Shown here: in pieces, positions 1 to 9,501 of the stretch
Numbering within the stretch: position 1 is the stretch's first letter
Layout: the number at the start of each line of letters is the position of its first letter
Assembly: GCF_013408925.1 (NCBI RefSeq)
Contig: NZ_JACCAB010000001.1
Span: 2,790,001 to 2,854,000 of the forward strand
Reading direction: 5' to 3'
DNA length: 64,000 bases
Source of the DNA: Pedococcus badiiscoriae
Lineage (GTDB): Bacteria > Actinomycetota > Actinomycetes > Actinomycetales > Dermatophilaceae
Made by a program: the position numbers and the translations under genes
The notes under the pieces: model-generated
Told to the model about the DNA's origin: nothing
Databases searched by the model: none
Seen by the model: the letters and a program-made list of their open reading frames with translations, nothing else

Positions 1-258
1 CGTGATCGCCACGGCCAGCAGCAGGACGGCGACCCTGCCCAGTCGCCCGTTCATGTCCAGTGCCGGCCAGGCCAGGTAGAGCGTCCAGCCGAGGAAGGCC
101 AGGACGAGCACGAGGAACAGCCACCCCCAGCCCGGGACGAAGATCCCCGCGACCATCAGCGCCAGGACCACCAGGAACGGGACAGCCCTGGGCAGGCGGT
201 TCAAGGCGTTGACGGCGGGCAGGCTGGCTTCGGTGACGCGTTCACGCAGGGAGGGCAC
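1..258 (-). CDS. Small membrane protein, C-terminus beyond the window
   Basis: An open frame of 86 codons runs off the left edge. It starts at a GTG at 258 and opens VPSLRERVTEASLPAV. Two or three hydrophobic stretches follow (about residues 28-42, 44-60 and 75-86), so it is a small integral membrane protein. It resembles short actinobacterial membrane proteins of unknown function (possibly DUF6703), but that match is from memory. It lies 30 bases downstream of the aminotransferase on the same strand and may share its transcript. No function can be given. Confidence 0.6.
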   Translation of the reverse strand, partial: MPSLRERVTEASLPAVNALNRLPRAVPFLVVLALMVAGIFVPGWGWLFLVLVLAFLGWTLYLAWPALDMNGRLGRVAVLLLAVAIT

Positions 259-288
259 GGCGAAACCTTATGTCAGCGCCAGACCCCG

Positions 289-1485
289 TCAGGAGGAGCG
301 GGTCTGCGCCAGGACCGTCGCGAACCGGGGCAGGCTCGCCTCGATCGTCTCCATGGTGGCGGTCAGGCAGATCCGGAAGTAGCCGGGTGTCTCGAAGAGC
401 CGGCCGGGCATGACCAGGACGCCTTCGCGCGCCAGCATCTCCACGAAGGCCTCGTCGTCGGCCAGAGGGGACCTCGGGAACAGGTAGAAGGTGCCTTCGG
501 GAGTAGCGACGTCATAGCCCAGCTCGCGCAGTGCCCCGGCCATCCGGTCCCGTTTGGCCTGCAGGTGCGCCAGGTCCAGCGAGAGCGCTTCCAGCCGGGG
601 CACGGCGTACTGCATGACCGCGTTGGGGAACAGCCACCCGGCCGCGACCTGCACGCTCTCGACCGCGTCGATCAGCTGGACGGCGTCGGGCATCTGCGGC
701 GGCAGCGCGAGGTAGCCGAGGCGTTGCCCGGGAGCCAACAGGGTCTTGCCGTAGGAGTAGCAGAGCAGCGTGAAGGGGTAGAACTCTGCCGGGCTGCGGA
801 ACCGGGCCCCGTCGAACACGATCCGGTTGTAGGGCTCGTCGGAGATGAGGTAGATCCGCCGGCCGTGGCGTGCCGAGGCCGTCTCGAGCAGGTCGGCCAG
901 CGCGCGCAGCGTCGACTCCGGATAGATCCGTCCGGTCGGGTTGTTGGGCGAGTTGACGATGACGAGCCGGGTGCGATCGGTGATTGCGGCGGCGATGGCG
1001 TCGAGGTCGAGGTCGAAGGTCTGGGCATCCACCCGCACCTTGACCGGCACCAGACCCGCCTCCAGGGCCAGCGCCTCGTAGAGGAACCACGGCGGCAGGC
1101 TGTAGACGACCTCGTCGCCCGGGTCGGCCACCGACTTCAACGCCAGCGTGATCGCGCCGAAGCCCCCGGTCGTCATCCTGATCCGGTCGGCCGTCCAGGG
1201 CAGGTCCACGACCCGGCGCAGCGACTGCGCGGCAGCCTCCTGGGCCTCGACCAGGCTGAACTTGTAGGCGAACCACAGCTCGTCGCGCGGGACGACCGCC
1301 TCGCGCAGCGCCTCGACGTAGTCCGGGAGGGGCATCTCGTGGGGGTCGCCGAAGGTGAAGTCGAGCACCCCCGGTTCGAGTCTGCGCTCCTGGTAGCCGG
1401 ACTTCCTGGCGAAGTCGAACACCATCCGGAAGGGTGCCGCCGCCCCGATGCGGGCGCTGCGCTCCGAGAAGGGACGGTCGCTCAC
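289..1485 (-). CDS. PLP-dependent class I/II aminotransferase
   Basis: A 398-residue fold-type I aminotransferase. The substrate-binding NSPNNPTGRIY segment, the ISDEPYNRIVFD aspartate/tyrosine motif and the Schiff-base lysine in SYGKTLLAPGQRLGY are all present in order. The family transfers amino groups between an amino acid and a 2-oxo acid; the substrate is not evident. The frame stays open far upstream, antisense to glyS, so the start was set at GTG 1485 (VSDRPFSERSARIG), where similarity to the family begins. It is divergent from glyS with 96 bases between them. Confidence 0.88.
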   Translation of the reverse strand: MSDRPFSERSARIGAAAPFRMVFDFARKSGYQERRLEPGVLDFTFGDPHEMPLPDYVEALREAVVPRDELWFAYKFSLVEAQEAAAQSLRRVVDLPWTADRIRMTTGGFGAITLALKSVADPGDEVVYSLPPWFLYEALALEAGLVPVKVRVDAQTFDLDLDAIAAAITDRTRLVIVNSPNNPTGRIYPESTLRALADLLETASARHGRRIYLISDEPYNRIVFDGARFRSPAEFYPFTLLCYSYGKTLLAPGQRLGYLALPPQMPDAVQLIDAVESVQVAAGWLFPNAVMQYAVPRLEALSLDLAHLQAKRDRMAGALRELGYDVATPEGTFYLFPRSPLADDEAFVEMLAREGVLVMPGRLFETPGYFRICLTATMETIEASLPRFATVLAQTRSS

Positions 1486-1581
1486 GGGTGGCCCCCTGGG
1501 TGCGGGTGGGTGTGCGGTCGAGCGTAGGCGCCACGGCATACCCCGTCGAGGGGCGGGACGACGCACAGTAACCTTCTGCGC

Positions 1582-2985
1582 ATGGCCGCACCCTCCACTG
1601 TCGACACCGTCGTCTCCCTCTGCAAGCGCCGGGGCTTCGTGTTCCCGTGCGGTGAGATCTACGGAGGCACCAGGTCGGCCTGGGACTACGGCCCGCTCGG
1701 GGTCGAGCTCAAGGAGAACATCAAGCGGCAGTGGTGGAAGAGCATGGTCACCAGCCGCGAGGACGTCGTCGGGCTGGACTCCTCGGTGATCCTCCCGACG
1801 CAGACCTGGGAGGCCTCCGGCCACGTCGCGACGTTCTCCGACCCGCTCGTCGAGTGCCTGTCCTGCCACAAGCGGTTCCGGGCCGACCACCTGCAGGAGG
1901 CGGTGTTCGAGAAGTCGGGGGCCAAGCACGGCCTGACCTCGCCCGACGAGGTCAAGCTCGCCGACGTCGCCTGCACGAACTGCGGCACCCGTGGCCAGTG
2001 GACCGAGCCGCGTCAGTTCTCCGGACTGCTCAAGACCTACCTCGGCGTCGTCGAGGACGAGTCGGGGCTGCACTACCTGCGACCCGAGACCGCCCAGGGC
2101 ATCTTCCTCAACTTCCTCAACGTGATGAACACGGCCCGCAAGAAGCCGCCGTTCGGCATCGCCCAGACCGGCAAGAGCTTCCGCAACGAGATCACCCCCG
2201 GCAACTTCATCTTCCGCACGCGCGAGTTCGAGCAGATGGAGATGGAGTTCTTCGTCAAGCCCGGCGAGGACGAGGACTGGCACCAGTACTGGATCGACGA
2301 GCGCACCCGCTGGTACACCGACCTCGGCATCACCCCCGACAACCTGCGCCACTACGAGCACGCCCAGGAGAAGCTGAGCCACTACTCCAAGCGGACCGTC
2401 GACATCGAGTACCGCTTCGGGTTCACCGGCAGCGAGTGGGGCGAGCTCGAGGGGATCGCCAACCGCACCGACTTCGACCTCACGACCCACAGCAAGCACT
2501 CCGGCACGGACCTCGTCTACTTCGACCAGGCCAGCGGCGAGAAGTACACGCCCTACGTCATCGAGCCTGCGGCGGGTCTGTCGCGCTCGCTCATGACCTT
2601 CCTCGTCGACGCCTACACCGAGGACGAGGCGCCCAACACCAAGGGCGGGGTCGACAAGCGCGTGGTGCTCAGGCTCGACAAGCGGCTGGCACCGGTCAAG
2701 GCGGCGGTGCTGCCCCTGTCGCGCAACGCCGACCTGTCGCCCAAGGCCCGCGACCTGGCGGCCACGCTGCGCCAGCACTGGAACATCGACTTCGACGACG
2801 CCGGCGCGATCGGGCGTCGCTACCGCCGCCAGGACGAGATCGGGACGCCGTTCTGCATCACGGTCGACTTCGACACCCTCGAGGACCAGGCGGTGACGAT
2901 CCGCGAGCGGGACACCATGGCGCAGGAGCGCGTCGCGCTCGACCAGGTCGAGGCCTACCTGGGCGCCCGCCTGCTCGGCTGCTGA
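1582..2985 (+). CDS. glyS: Glycyl-tRNA synthetase (class II, dimeric type)
   Basis: Charges tRNA-Gly with glycine in the cytoplasm. The 467-residue length fits the alpha2-type enzyme of actinobacteria. Visible are the N-terminal [17 protein letters not shown] segment, a zinc site (C92/C95 and C131/C134), class II motif 2 around [18 protein letters not shown], and motif 3 around [21 protein letters not shown] hexamer at 1569-1574 lies seven bases before the ATG and no Shine-Dalgarno is seen, which suggests a leaderless transcript. Transcribed away from the aminotransferase. Confidence 0.96.
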   Translation: MAAPSTVDTVVSLCKRRGFVFPCGEIYGGTRSAWDYGPLGVELKENIKRQWWKSMVTSREDVVGLDSSVILPTQTWEASGHVATFSDPLVECLSCHKRFRADHLQEAVFEKSGAKHGLTSPDEVKLADVACTNCGTRGQWTEPRQFSGLLKTYLGVVEDESGLHYLRPETAQGIFLNFLNVMNTARKKPPFGIAQTGKSFRNEITPGNFIFRTREFEQMEMEFFVKPGEDEDWHQYWIDERTRWYTDLGITPDNLRHYEHAQEKLSHYSKRTVDIEYRFGFTGSEWGELEGIANRTDFDLTTHSKHSGTDLVYFDQASGEKYTPYVIEPAAGLSRSLMTFLVDAYTEDEAPNTKGGVDKRVVLRLDKRLAPVKAAVLPLSRNADLSPKARDLAATLRQHWNIDFDDAGAIGRRYRRQDEIGTPFCITVDFDTLEDQAVTIRERDTMAQERVALDQVEAYLGARLLGC

Positions 2986-3081
2986 ACCGCGCGCGCCCTC
3001 CCGCCAACCCCTCGCGCCAACCTTTCGTGCCACCCCGTGCGTTACTGGGGGGACGGGACTCGGTGAGCGGCGGGAGGTGGC

Positions 3082-3597
3082 ATGCGCAGCGACGTGGACG
3101 AGGAGTTCGCCCGCTACGTGCGGGCGCGCCAGCACCGGCTGCTGCGCGCCGCCTACCTGGTGTGTGGTGACGCCCACCTCGCCGAGGACCTGCTCCAGGG
3201 AGCCCTGACCAAGCTCGCCACCCGATGGGACAAGCTCCGGACCGAGAACCCCGACGCCTACGTGCGACGGATCCTCTACCGCGATGCGGTGTCCTCGTGG
3301 CGCAGGACGCGACGCGAGTCCCTGTCGTCGCTGCCGCTCATCGACGTCCCGGTGCGCGACCGGACGTCCCAGACCGGGCAGCGGATCGACCTCGACCGTG
3401 CCCTGGCCGAGCTCACGCCCAAGCAGCGTGCGGTGGTGGTGCTGCGCTTCTTCGAGGACCGCAGCGAGCTCGAGGCCGCGGAGGCGCTGGGCGTCTCGGT
3501 CGGCACCGTCAAGAGCCAGACCCACGCGGCCCTGGGCCGCCTCCGCGAGCTGCTACCCGACTTCGCCCCGCACCTGTCCGGGAAGGACCAGCCATGA
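3082..3597 (+). CDS. SigE-family ECF-type RNA polymerase sigma factor
   Basis: A 171-residue group IV sigma factor. The N-terminal sigma-2 region contains AAYLVCGDAHLAEDLLQ and a DAYVRRILYRDAVSSWRRTRR promoter-recognition segment. The C-terminal sigma-4 helix-turn-helix reads LTPKQRAVVVLRFFED then ALGVSVGTVKSQTHAAL. Its ATG follows a GGGAGG ribosome site. Its stop codon overlaps the next gene's start (ATGA), so the two are coupled. Members of this family are often controlled by a partner encoded next door, probably the downstream membrane protein. Confidence 0.9.
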   Translation: MRSDVDEEFARYVRARQHRLLRAAYLVCGDAHLAEDLLQGALTKLATRWDKLRTENPDAYVRRILYRDAVSSWRRTRRESLSSLPLIDVPVRDRTSQTGQRIDLDRALAELTPKQRAVVVLRFFEDRSELEAAEALGVSVGTVKSQTHAALGRLRELLPDFAPHLSGKDQP

Positions 3598-4850
3598 CCG
3601 AACGGGACCTGGGCAGCCTGCTCGAACGGGCCAGCGAGCACCTCCCCGAGGTGGACTTCGCCGAGGGGGCGTGGGCTGCCGCCGTCGCTGGACGGGCCCG
3701 TCGGCGTCGCCTGGCCATGGGTGCCGTCGCGGCCGTCGCTGCAGCAGGGCTGGGGGTCGCCGCCGTCCAGCTCGGCGGCTCGACCACGCCCCGGCCCACG
3801 CCCGCCACCTCGTCCGCCACGAGGACCGGCGCCGGGACCCTCTCCGACGGGACGCCCTACGCGGTCATGCCGTTGGAGGGCACCGAGGCGCAGCTGCCGG
3901 CCTTCGACGTGGGGCTGCCGTCGGTCATCGACGTCCGCGGACGGGCCGCCCAGTCGTATGCCGGGCCGCCCAGACCCGTGGTCGCCGTCTTCCTGCGCCC
4001 CGACGGGGCGGTCTTCCACCCGGTCCTGGTGTCGGGAGACGGCGCCGAGGTCGTCCTCGACAAGGTCGACCTGCAGTGGACCTTCGACGCCGGTGGGGAC
4101 TCCGCGTCACCGCTGGGTCCGCACGCCGTCGGTGGTGGCGGGCGCTACGTCGTCTTCCCCCAGGGCGACCACGTCGTCCGCCTCGACACCCGGACGGGCG
4201 ACACCGTGTCGTATTCCGTCCCGTCGCACCACGTGGAGTGGGTCGGCTGGACCTCGTCTGCAGGGGTGGTCGTGGCCCGGGACGCCGGTCACGCCTGGAC
4301 GATCGACACCGGACAGGCCCGACCCTCGGCCGTGCCCGTCGTCGATGGCTACGAGGGCAGGTACCGGATCACCGCCGCGGACAGTCCCTCCAGGGCATTG
4401 GGCCTGACCACCTACGACGGGGCCAAGCCCGTCGCCCGGGGCTTCGTCCGCGCGCCCATGTCCGGGGTGTGGGGGGAGACGGTGGGCACGCAGCAGTCCG
4501 CGGCGACGGGGGCGTTCTTCGACCAGAACGTGACGGCTCCGGTGATCCGTCTCGGGGACGGCCCCATCTACCAGGGGCTGGTCGCCGTGGACGTGCCCGG
4601 CTCGTCGGCCCGGGTGCTCCTCGCGCCGGAGAACCCGGACGGCCAGACCGGGCGGTTCAAGGGGTGCTGCACGGTGCTCGGCTGGGCTGATGCGACCACC
4701 GTGCTCTTCCAGTCGGTGGGGACCCACGGGCGCTGGATCCTGGCCTGGAACGTCAGGACGGGAACGGTGTACCAGGTGTCCCGTCTGGTCACCGGGGCTC
4801 CCGACGATCCGCCGACAGCCATCGCGCTCGCCGTGGGCACGCGGTCCTGA
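3594..4850 (+). CDS. Membrane-anchored protein coupled to the SigE-type sigma factor; possible anti-sigma or sensor
   Basis: A 418-residue protein starting at the ATG that overlaps the sigma factor stop. A short cytoplasmic N-terminus (MTERDLGSLLERASEHLPEV) resembles the start of anti-sigma-like partners. One transmembrane segment follows at about residues 41-60 (LAMGAVAAVAAAGLGVAAVQL). The rest is a Thr/Pro-rich linker and a large exported part, rich in beta-type sequence, with no family I recognise. The operon layout suggests it senses an envelope signal and restrains or follows the sigma factor; that is inference. Confidence 0.7.
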   Translation: MTERDLGSLLERASEHLPEVDFAEGAWAAAVAGRARRRRLAMGAVAAVAAAGLGVAAVQLGGSTTPRPTPATSSATRTGAGTLSDGTPYAVMPLEGTEAQLPAFDVGLPSVIDVRGRAAQSYAGPPRPVVAVFLRPDGAVFHPVLVSGDGAEVVLDKVDLQWTFDAGGDSASPLGPHAVGGGGRYVVFPQGDHVVRLDTRTGDTVSYSVPSHHVEWVGWTSSAGVVVARDAGHAWTIDTGQARPSAVPVVDGYEGRYRITAADSPSRALGLTTYDGAKPVARGFVRAPMSGVWGETVGTQQSAATGAFFDQNVTAPVIRLGDGPIYQGLVAVDVPGSSARVLLAPENPDGQTGRFKGCCTVLGWADATTVLFQSVGTHGRWILAWNVRTGTVYQVSRLVTGAPDDPPTAIALAVGTRS

Positions 4851-4917
4851 CCCGGCGCGCGGACCTGACCCGGCACGCAGTGACTGGGCCTGCCTCCCAC
4901 CGGCGCCACCTGACAGA

Positions 4918-4938
4918 CGTCATCGTGACCACGTGACG
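4918..4938. promoter_or_regulatory. Imperfect inverted repeat upstream of the ABC/two-component operon
   Basis: CGTCATCGTG (4918-4927) faces CACGTGACG (4930-4938). The arms match except for one extra base in the left arm. The repeat lies about 43 bases before the ATG of the ABC ATP-binding gene, in the only sizeable gap upstream of the operon. It may be the binding site of the response regulator encoded at the end of the operon. This is a weak, unproven assignment. Confidence 0.3.
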
Positions 4939-4980
4939 GCCGTCCGAGACCCACGCCGCTCATCGCGGGACAGTGGTGGC

Positions 4981-5916
4981 ATGCCACAGACCCACACCCA
5001 GGCAGCCGCGGGCGCCAGAGCGGTCGAGGTGCCCGCGATCGAGCTCCGGGGGCTCACGAAGAGCTTCGGCAGCGTGCGTGCGGTGCGGGGGATCGACCTC
5101 ACCGTGCGGCCGGGCGAGATCATCGCGTTCCTCGGCCCGAACGGAGCCGGCAAGACCACCACGATCGACATGATGCTCGGGCTGGCCCGGCCGGACGAGG
5201 GCAGTGCCCTCGTGTACGGCATGGAGCCGGCCGTCGCCGTCCGGCACGGGCTCGTCTCGGCGGTGATGCAGTCCGGGGGACTGCTGAAGGACCTGACCGT
5301 CGAGGAGACGCTGCGACTCACCGCAAGCCTGTTCGGCGACACCCGCCCCGTGGCGGAGGTGCTCGGCCGCGCCGGCATCGCCGACATCGCGGGACGGCGC
5401 GTCGTGAAGTGCTCCGGTGGCGAGCAACAGCGCCTGCGCTTCGCCATGGCCCTGCTGCCCGATCCCGAGCTGCTCGTGCTGGACGAGCCCACGACGGGCA
5501 TGGACGTCACCGGGCGCCGGGACTTCTGGGGGGCGATTCGCGAGGACGCCGCCCAGGGCCGCACGGTGCTGTTCGCGACGCACTACCTCGAGGAGGCGGA
5601 CGCCTACGCCGACCGCATCGTGCTGGTCAGCCATGGTCTGGTCGTGGCCGACGGGACGGCCGCGCAGGTCAAGGCCCTGGTGTCGGGGCGGACTGTGCGG
5701 GCCACCTTGCCGGGCGCCGATGTCGCTGCGCTGCAAGCACTTCCGGGCGTCGAGACCGTCGAGGTGAGAGGGGACTCGGTCCTCATCGCGTCCACCGACA
5801 GCGATGCCGTCGCCCGCCACCTGCTGGGGTCCACCCAGGCCCGCGACCTCGAGATCACCTCACGCGGTCTCGAGGACGCCTTCATCTCCCTGACCACCGA
5901 AGGAGAACAGTCATGA
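4981..5916 (+). CDS. ABC transporter ATP-binding protein (DrrA-like exporter type)
   Basis: A 311-residue nucleotide-binding subunit. Walker A is GPNGAGKTT, the signature CSGGEQQRLRF, Walker B LLVLDEPTTGMD, and the switch histidine lies in FATHYLEEADAYADR. A C-terminal extension (VSGRTVRATLPGADV onward) is like that of DrrA/CcmA-type exporters. It powers the permease encoded immediately downstream, whose ATG overlaps its stop codon. It is the first gene of a four-gene operon ending with a DesK/DesR-like two-component pair, which suggests membrane-stress or drug-induced export. The substrate is unknown. Confidence 0.92.
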   Translation: MPQTHTQAAAGARAVEVPAIELRGLTKSFGSVRAVRGIDLTVRPGEIIAFLGPNGAGKTTTIDMMLGLARPDEGSALVYGMEPAVAVRHGLVSAVMQSGGLLKDLTVEETLRLTASLFGDTRPVAEVLGRAGIADIAGRRVVKCSGGEQQRLRFAMALLPDPELLVLDEPTTGMDVTGRRDFWGAIREDAAQGRTVLFATHYLEEADAYADRIVLVSHGLVVADGTAAQVKALVSGRTVRATLPGADVAALQALPGVETVEVRGDSVLIASTDSDAVARHLLGSTQARDLEITSRGLEDAFISLTTEGEQS

Positions 5917-6707
5917 GCAGCGCCATCGCGTCCAGGGCGCCGCAGCGCAGGGTGCCTCGGTTCGGCGGCTTCAACGGCACGCTGCTGGGTCTGGAGGTGC
6001 GCCGCCTGACCCGCAACCGGCGGACCATGATCTTCTCGGTCGTGCTCCCGGTGGTCTTCTTCCTCCTGTTCGGCACCGGCAAGGCCTACTCGCTGCGCAG
6101 CGCGGGACCGCACGGCAACTGGGCGGCGTCCATCATGATCTCGATGGCGCTCTACGGCGCGATGCTCTCCACCACGGCCGGCGGCGCGATGGTCGCGACG
6201 GAACGCAGCCAGGGCTGGAGCCGCCAGCTGCGGCTCACCCCGCTGACCCCCGCGGCATACATCGTGGTGAAGGTGCTCGTGGCGATGCTGCTGGGCGCGG
6301 TCTCCGTCGCCGTGACGTATGCCGCCGGCGGCTTCACCCAGGCACACATGGATGGTCCGCTGTGGGTCGAGACGGCTCTGATCGCGTGGGTGGGTTCGCT
6401 CGTCTTCGCCGCGTTCGGGGTGTTCATGGGATACCTGCTGCCGAGCGAGAACGTCATGCAGATCCTGGGTCCCGGCCTGGCGCTGCTCGCCTTCCTGGGC
6501 GGACTGTTCACGCCGCTGGACCAGCTGGGCTCGACGTTCCAGACGATCGCGAAGTTCACCCCGATGTACGGCCTCAGCGAGCTGGCCCACGCCCCCATCG
6601 CCGGGACCGGGCCGGGGTGGACTGCAGTGGTCAACGTCGTCTTCTGGCTCGCACTCTTCGCGGGAGGGGCGGCATGGCGCTTCCGACGGGACACGGCACG
6701 CGTCTGA
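5913..6707 (+). CDS. ABC-2 type transporter permease
   Basis: A 264-residue membrane subunit with about six hydrophobic segments, beginning near TMIFSVVLPVVFFLLFGTG and ending near VVNVVFWLALFAGGAAW. It contains the ABC-2 feature of a conserved cytoplasmic loop around ERSQGWSRQLRLTPLTP between the second and third membrane segments. Its ATG overlaps the stop of the ATP-binding gene (ATGA), so synthesis is coupled. It forms the export channel for that ATPase. Confidence 0.9.
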   Translation: MSSAIASRAPQRRVPRFGGFNGTLLGLEVRRLTRNRRTMIFSVVLPVVFFLLFGTGKAYSLRSAGPHGNWAASIMISMALYGAMLSTTAGGAMVATERSQGWSRQLRLTPLTPAAYIVVKVLVAMLLGAVSVAVTYAAGGFTQAHMDGPLWVETALIAWVGSLVFAAFGVFMGYLLPSENVMQILGPGLALLAFLGGLFTPLDQLGSTFQTIAKFTPMYGLSELAHAPIAGTGPGWTAVVNVVFWLALFAGGAAWRFRRDTARV

Positions 6708-6766
6708 GCCCGCTTCGGACTCTGCGAGCGTTCCTGACTGCCCTCGTGTCTGAGAGGCTTGGGGCT

Positions 6767-8011
6767 GTGAGTGAACAGATCACCGAGGAGGCGGGCCCGG
6801 AGCTTCCCGGACGCGCGGCGGGCCCGGACTCCGGGCAGCCGTTCTTCGGGCACCCCGGCGAGAACACCTGGCGCGAACGCGCCGCCGGCCTGGTCTTCGC
6901 CGGGATCTGGCTGGTGTTCCTCGCCGACGCCGTGGGTGCGGCCTGGCGCCAGCGCCAGGCAGTGCGCGCCGACGGCGGCCTGGTGGTGCTGGCCCTGTTC
7001 GTCGTCCTCTACCTGCTCCACTTCTCCCACCTGCGCGCGGCCGTCTGGGGGACCCGGGGCTCGATCGCCTCCCGCTGGTACGTCACGTCGATAGGGCTCC
7101 TCTACTGGGCCGGGCTGGCCGTCCTGGCGGCGCTCGCGACCATCACCATCGGCCAAAAGGGTGCTGCCACCTGGGTGTTCCTCGCGGTCTCGGGACTGTG
7201 GACGTTCCGGGTCCGGATCGGGCTGGTCATCGGGGGAGCGCTGGTGGCGCTCTACGAGTTCCTCACCTTCCACGTCGACGGCTGGCGGCACGACGCCAGC
7301 ATCAGCATGTCGATGGTGCTCGCGATGGCCGCAGTCACCGGAGGCATGATCGCCTCGCAGCGGCAGCGGGCGCTCGCGGAGGCGCGCGAGGAGAACTCCC
7401 GACTGGCCATCCAGGACGAGCGCAACCGGATGGCTCGGGACGTCCACGACATCCTCGGACACAGCCTCACGGTCATCACCGTCAAGGCCGAGCTCGCCGC
7501 CCGGCTGATGGAGGTCGACCCCGAGCGGGCCAAGGTGGAGGTCGCCGACCTCGAGCGGCTGGCGCGCGACGCCCTCGCCGACGTGAGGCAGGCTGTCGCG
7601 GGGTTCCGTGAGACCTCGTTGCCGGCGGAGCTGGCCCGCGCCCGCTCCTCGTTGGCTGCTGCGGGGATCGAGGCGGACCTGCCGACCGCAGCGGATGCCG
7701 TGCCCAGCCACCTGCGTGAGCTCTGCGCCTGGACCCTGCGCGAGGGGGTCACCAACGTCATCCGGCACAGCGGGGCCACCAGCTGCCGCGTGACCCTCGA
7801 CGAGCGCGGGATCACGGTGGCCGACAACGGCGTCGGCTCGCGGCCGGGCAAGCCGGGCACCGGCCTGGTCGGACTCAAGGAACGGGCGGTGGGGGTCGGC
7901 GCACAGCTGCTGACCAGACCCGTCGTGCCGCACGGTTTCGAGCTGTCAGTCATCGCGTCACCGGCCCCGCGCTCGGCGGAGCCGGGCGCGCCGGAGAGGA
8001 TTGAGGTATGA
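6767..8011 (+). CDS. DesK-like sensor histidine kinase
   Basis: A membrane sensor kinase of 414 residues. After a soluble N-terminus there are about four or five membrane segments between residues 40 and 200. A HisKA_3 dimerisation domain follows with the phospho-accepting histidine in RDVHDILGHSLTV, then a HATPase domain with TLREGVTNVIRHS and ADNGVGSRPGKPGTGLVGLKER. The GTG at 6767 was chosen because GAGAGG lies nine bases upstream; the frame stays open further up inside the permease gene. Its stop overlaps the response regulator ATG. It probably senses membrane state and phosphorylates that regulator. Confidence 0.9.
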   Translation: MSEQITEEAGPELPGRAAGPDSGQPFFGHPGENTWRERAAGLVFAGIWLVFLADAVGAAWRQRQAVRADGGLVVLALFVVLYLLHFSHLRAAVWGTRGSIASRWYVTSIGLLYWAGLAVLAALATITIGQKGAATWVFLAVSGLWTFRVRIGLVIGGALVALYEFLTFHVDGWRHDASISMSMVLAMAAVTGGMIASQRQRALAEAREENSRLAIQDERNRMARDVHDILGHSLTVITVKAELAARLMEVDPERAKVEVADLERLARDALADVRQAVAGFRETSLPAELARARSSLAAAGIEADLPTAADAVPSHLRELCAWTLREGVTNVIRHSGATSCRVTLDERGITVADNGVGSRPGKPGTGLVGLKERAVGVGAQLLTRPVVPHGFELSVIASPAPRSAEPGAPERIEV

Positions 8012-8616
8012 CGATCCGCCTGCTGCTGGCCGACGACCAGGCCATGGTCCGCGGCGCCATCGCCACCCTTCTCGGGCTCGAACCAGACATGGAGGTCGTC
8101 GCCGAGGTCGGCAGCGGCGACGCGGTGGTGGCCGCGGCTCGCAGCAGCAAGCCCGACGTGGCCCTCATCGACGTCGAGATGCCCGGCCTCGACGGCATCG
8201 CCGCCACGGCTGCCCTCCACGAGGCGCTCCCCGGCGTGCGGGTGCTGATCGTCACCACGTTCGGCCGGCCGGGGTTCCTTCGCCGGGCCCTGCAGGCAGG
8301 CGCAAGCGGCTTCGTCGTGAAGGACACCCCGGCCCGTCAGCTCGCCGAGGCGGTGCGACGGGTGCACTCCGGCCTGCGGGTGGTCGACCCGGCCCTGGCC
8401 GCGGACTCGCTCGCCGGTGGTGAGTCGCCCCTCACGGCGCGCGAGACCGAGGTGCTGGTCGCCGCCCGGGAGGGTGGTTCGGTGGCCGACATCGCCCGGC
8501 ACGTGAGTCTCTCCGAGGGCACGGTGCGCAACCACCTCTCGTCGGCGATCGGCAAGACGATGGCCCGCAACCGGGCGGACGCGGTGCGGATCGCCGACGA
8601 GTACGGCTGGCTCTGA
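8008..8616 (+). CDS. NarL/LuxR-type response regulator (DesR-like)
   Basis: A 202-residue two-domain regulator. The receiver domain has the acidic pair D9-D10, the phospho-acceptor D55 in ALIDVEMPGLDG and the lysine in GFVVKDTP. The C-terminal LuxR helix-turn-helix reads LTARETEVLVAAREGGSVADIARHV followed by SEGTVRNHLSSAI. It overlaps the kinase gene by four bases. It most likely controls the ABC exporter operon that contains it. It converges with the sulfurtransferase, seven bases away. Confidence 0.92.
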   Translation: MTIRLLLADDQAMVRGAIATLLGLEPDMEVVAEVGSGDAVVAAARSSKPDVALIDVEMPGLDGIAATAALHEALPGVRVLIVTTFGRPGFLRRALQAGASGFVVKDTPARQLAEAVRRVHSGLRVVDPALAADSLAGGESPLTARETEVLVAAREGGSVADIARHVSLSEGTVRNHLSSAIGKTMARNRADAVRIADEYGWL

Positions 8617-8623
8617 GGCGCCG

Positions 8624-9464
8624 TCAGTCTCCGGTGGCCACAGGGCGGCTCGGGTCGGTGATCCAGTCGCTCCAGGACCCGGCATAGAGAGCCGCCTCGA
8701 TGCCTGTCTCGTGCAGGGCGAGCACGGTGTGCGCCGCCGTGATCCCTGAGCCACAGTAGGCCGCGACCGGCCCGGAGGTCGGAAGTCCGTTGCGGGAGAA
8801 CAGCTCCCGCAGGTCGCCGGTGGCCAGGAGCCGTCCGTCACGGCCGAGGGTGTCGGTGGCTGGGGCACTCGCCGCCCCCGGGGATCCGTCCTGCCACCGG
8901 GTCGATCGGCTCGGTCTCGCCGCGGAACCGCTCGGGAGCCCGCACATCGAGCAGGACTCCCTCCTTGGCCACCCGCTCGGCGCCGGCCGCATCGACCACG
9001 GGCATCCCGCCGGCGCGGGCCACGAAGGTCCCCGCCCCTGGATCGGGCAGCTCGCTGGTCACGGGTCCGCCCACCGACCGCCACGCGCCGAGACCACCGT
9101 CGAGGACGTGCACGTCGCTCGCCCCGAAATGGCGCAGCACCCACCAGGCCCGCGCCGCGGCATACGACTGGCCCTGGTCGTAGACGACGATGCGGGAGTC
9201 GTTGCCGGCGCCGCACCGCCGTGCGGCGGCTTCGACCGCGTGCGCCTGGGGCAACGGGTGCCGGCCTCCGCGGCCCGGGGGGCCGGCGAGCTCGGCGTCG
9301 AGGTCGACATGGTGGGCGCCGGGCAGGTGGGCCGCGGCATACAGCTGGCGGCCCGGCGGACCGGCAGCCGCGGTGAGGTTCCACTGGACGTCGACGACCA
9401 CCACGGCGCTGGGGTTGCCGGTGAGCTCCTCGAGGAGGTCGGGAGCGCTGACGAGGGCACGCAT
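8624..9464 (-). pseudogene. Two-domain sulfurtransferase (rhodanese/SseA type), frameshifted
   Basis: The N-terminal rhodanese domain (MRALVSAPDLLEELTG to GRIPG) and the C-terminal domain (SAPATDTLGRDGRLL to the end) lie in two different frames. They would join perfectly if the run of five C at 8875-8879 (G on the coding strand) were four. The active-site cysteine is in AAYCGSGITAA, in the second frame, so the upstream frame alone makes an inactive protein ending in about 20 unrelated residues. The total of 841 bases is one more than a multiple of three. This is either a genuine inactivating indel or a homopolymer sequencing error. Confidence 0.85.
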
Positions 9465-9501
9465 TCGGCCAGTCAAGCAGCAGATGGGAGACTAGGGCGT
9501 C

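Noticed and set aside
289..3525. A continuous minus-strand open frame of more than 1000 codons antisense to glyS and the sigma factor gene
   Set aside because: Only the part below 1485 matches a protein family. The rest mirrors the third-position GC bias of glyS, and its composition (Leu, Gly, Val, Glu, Arg repeats) is typical of antisense shadows.
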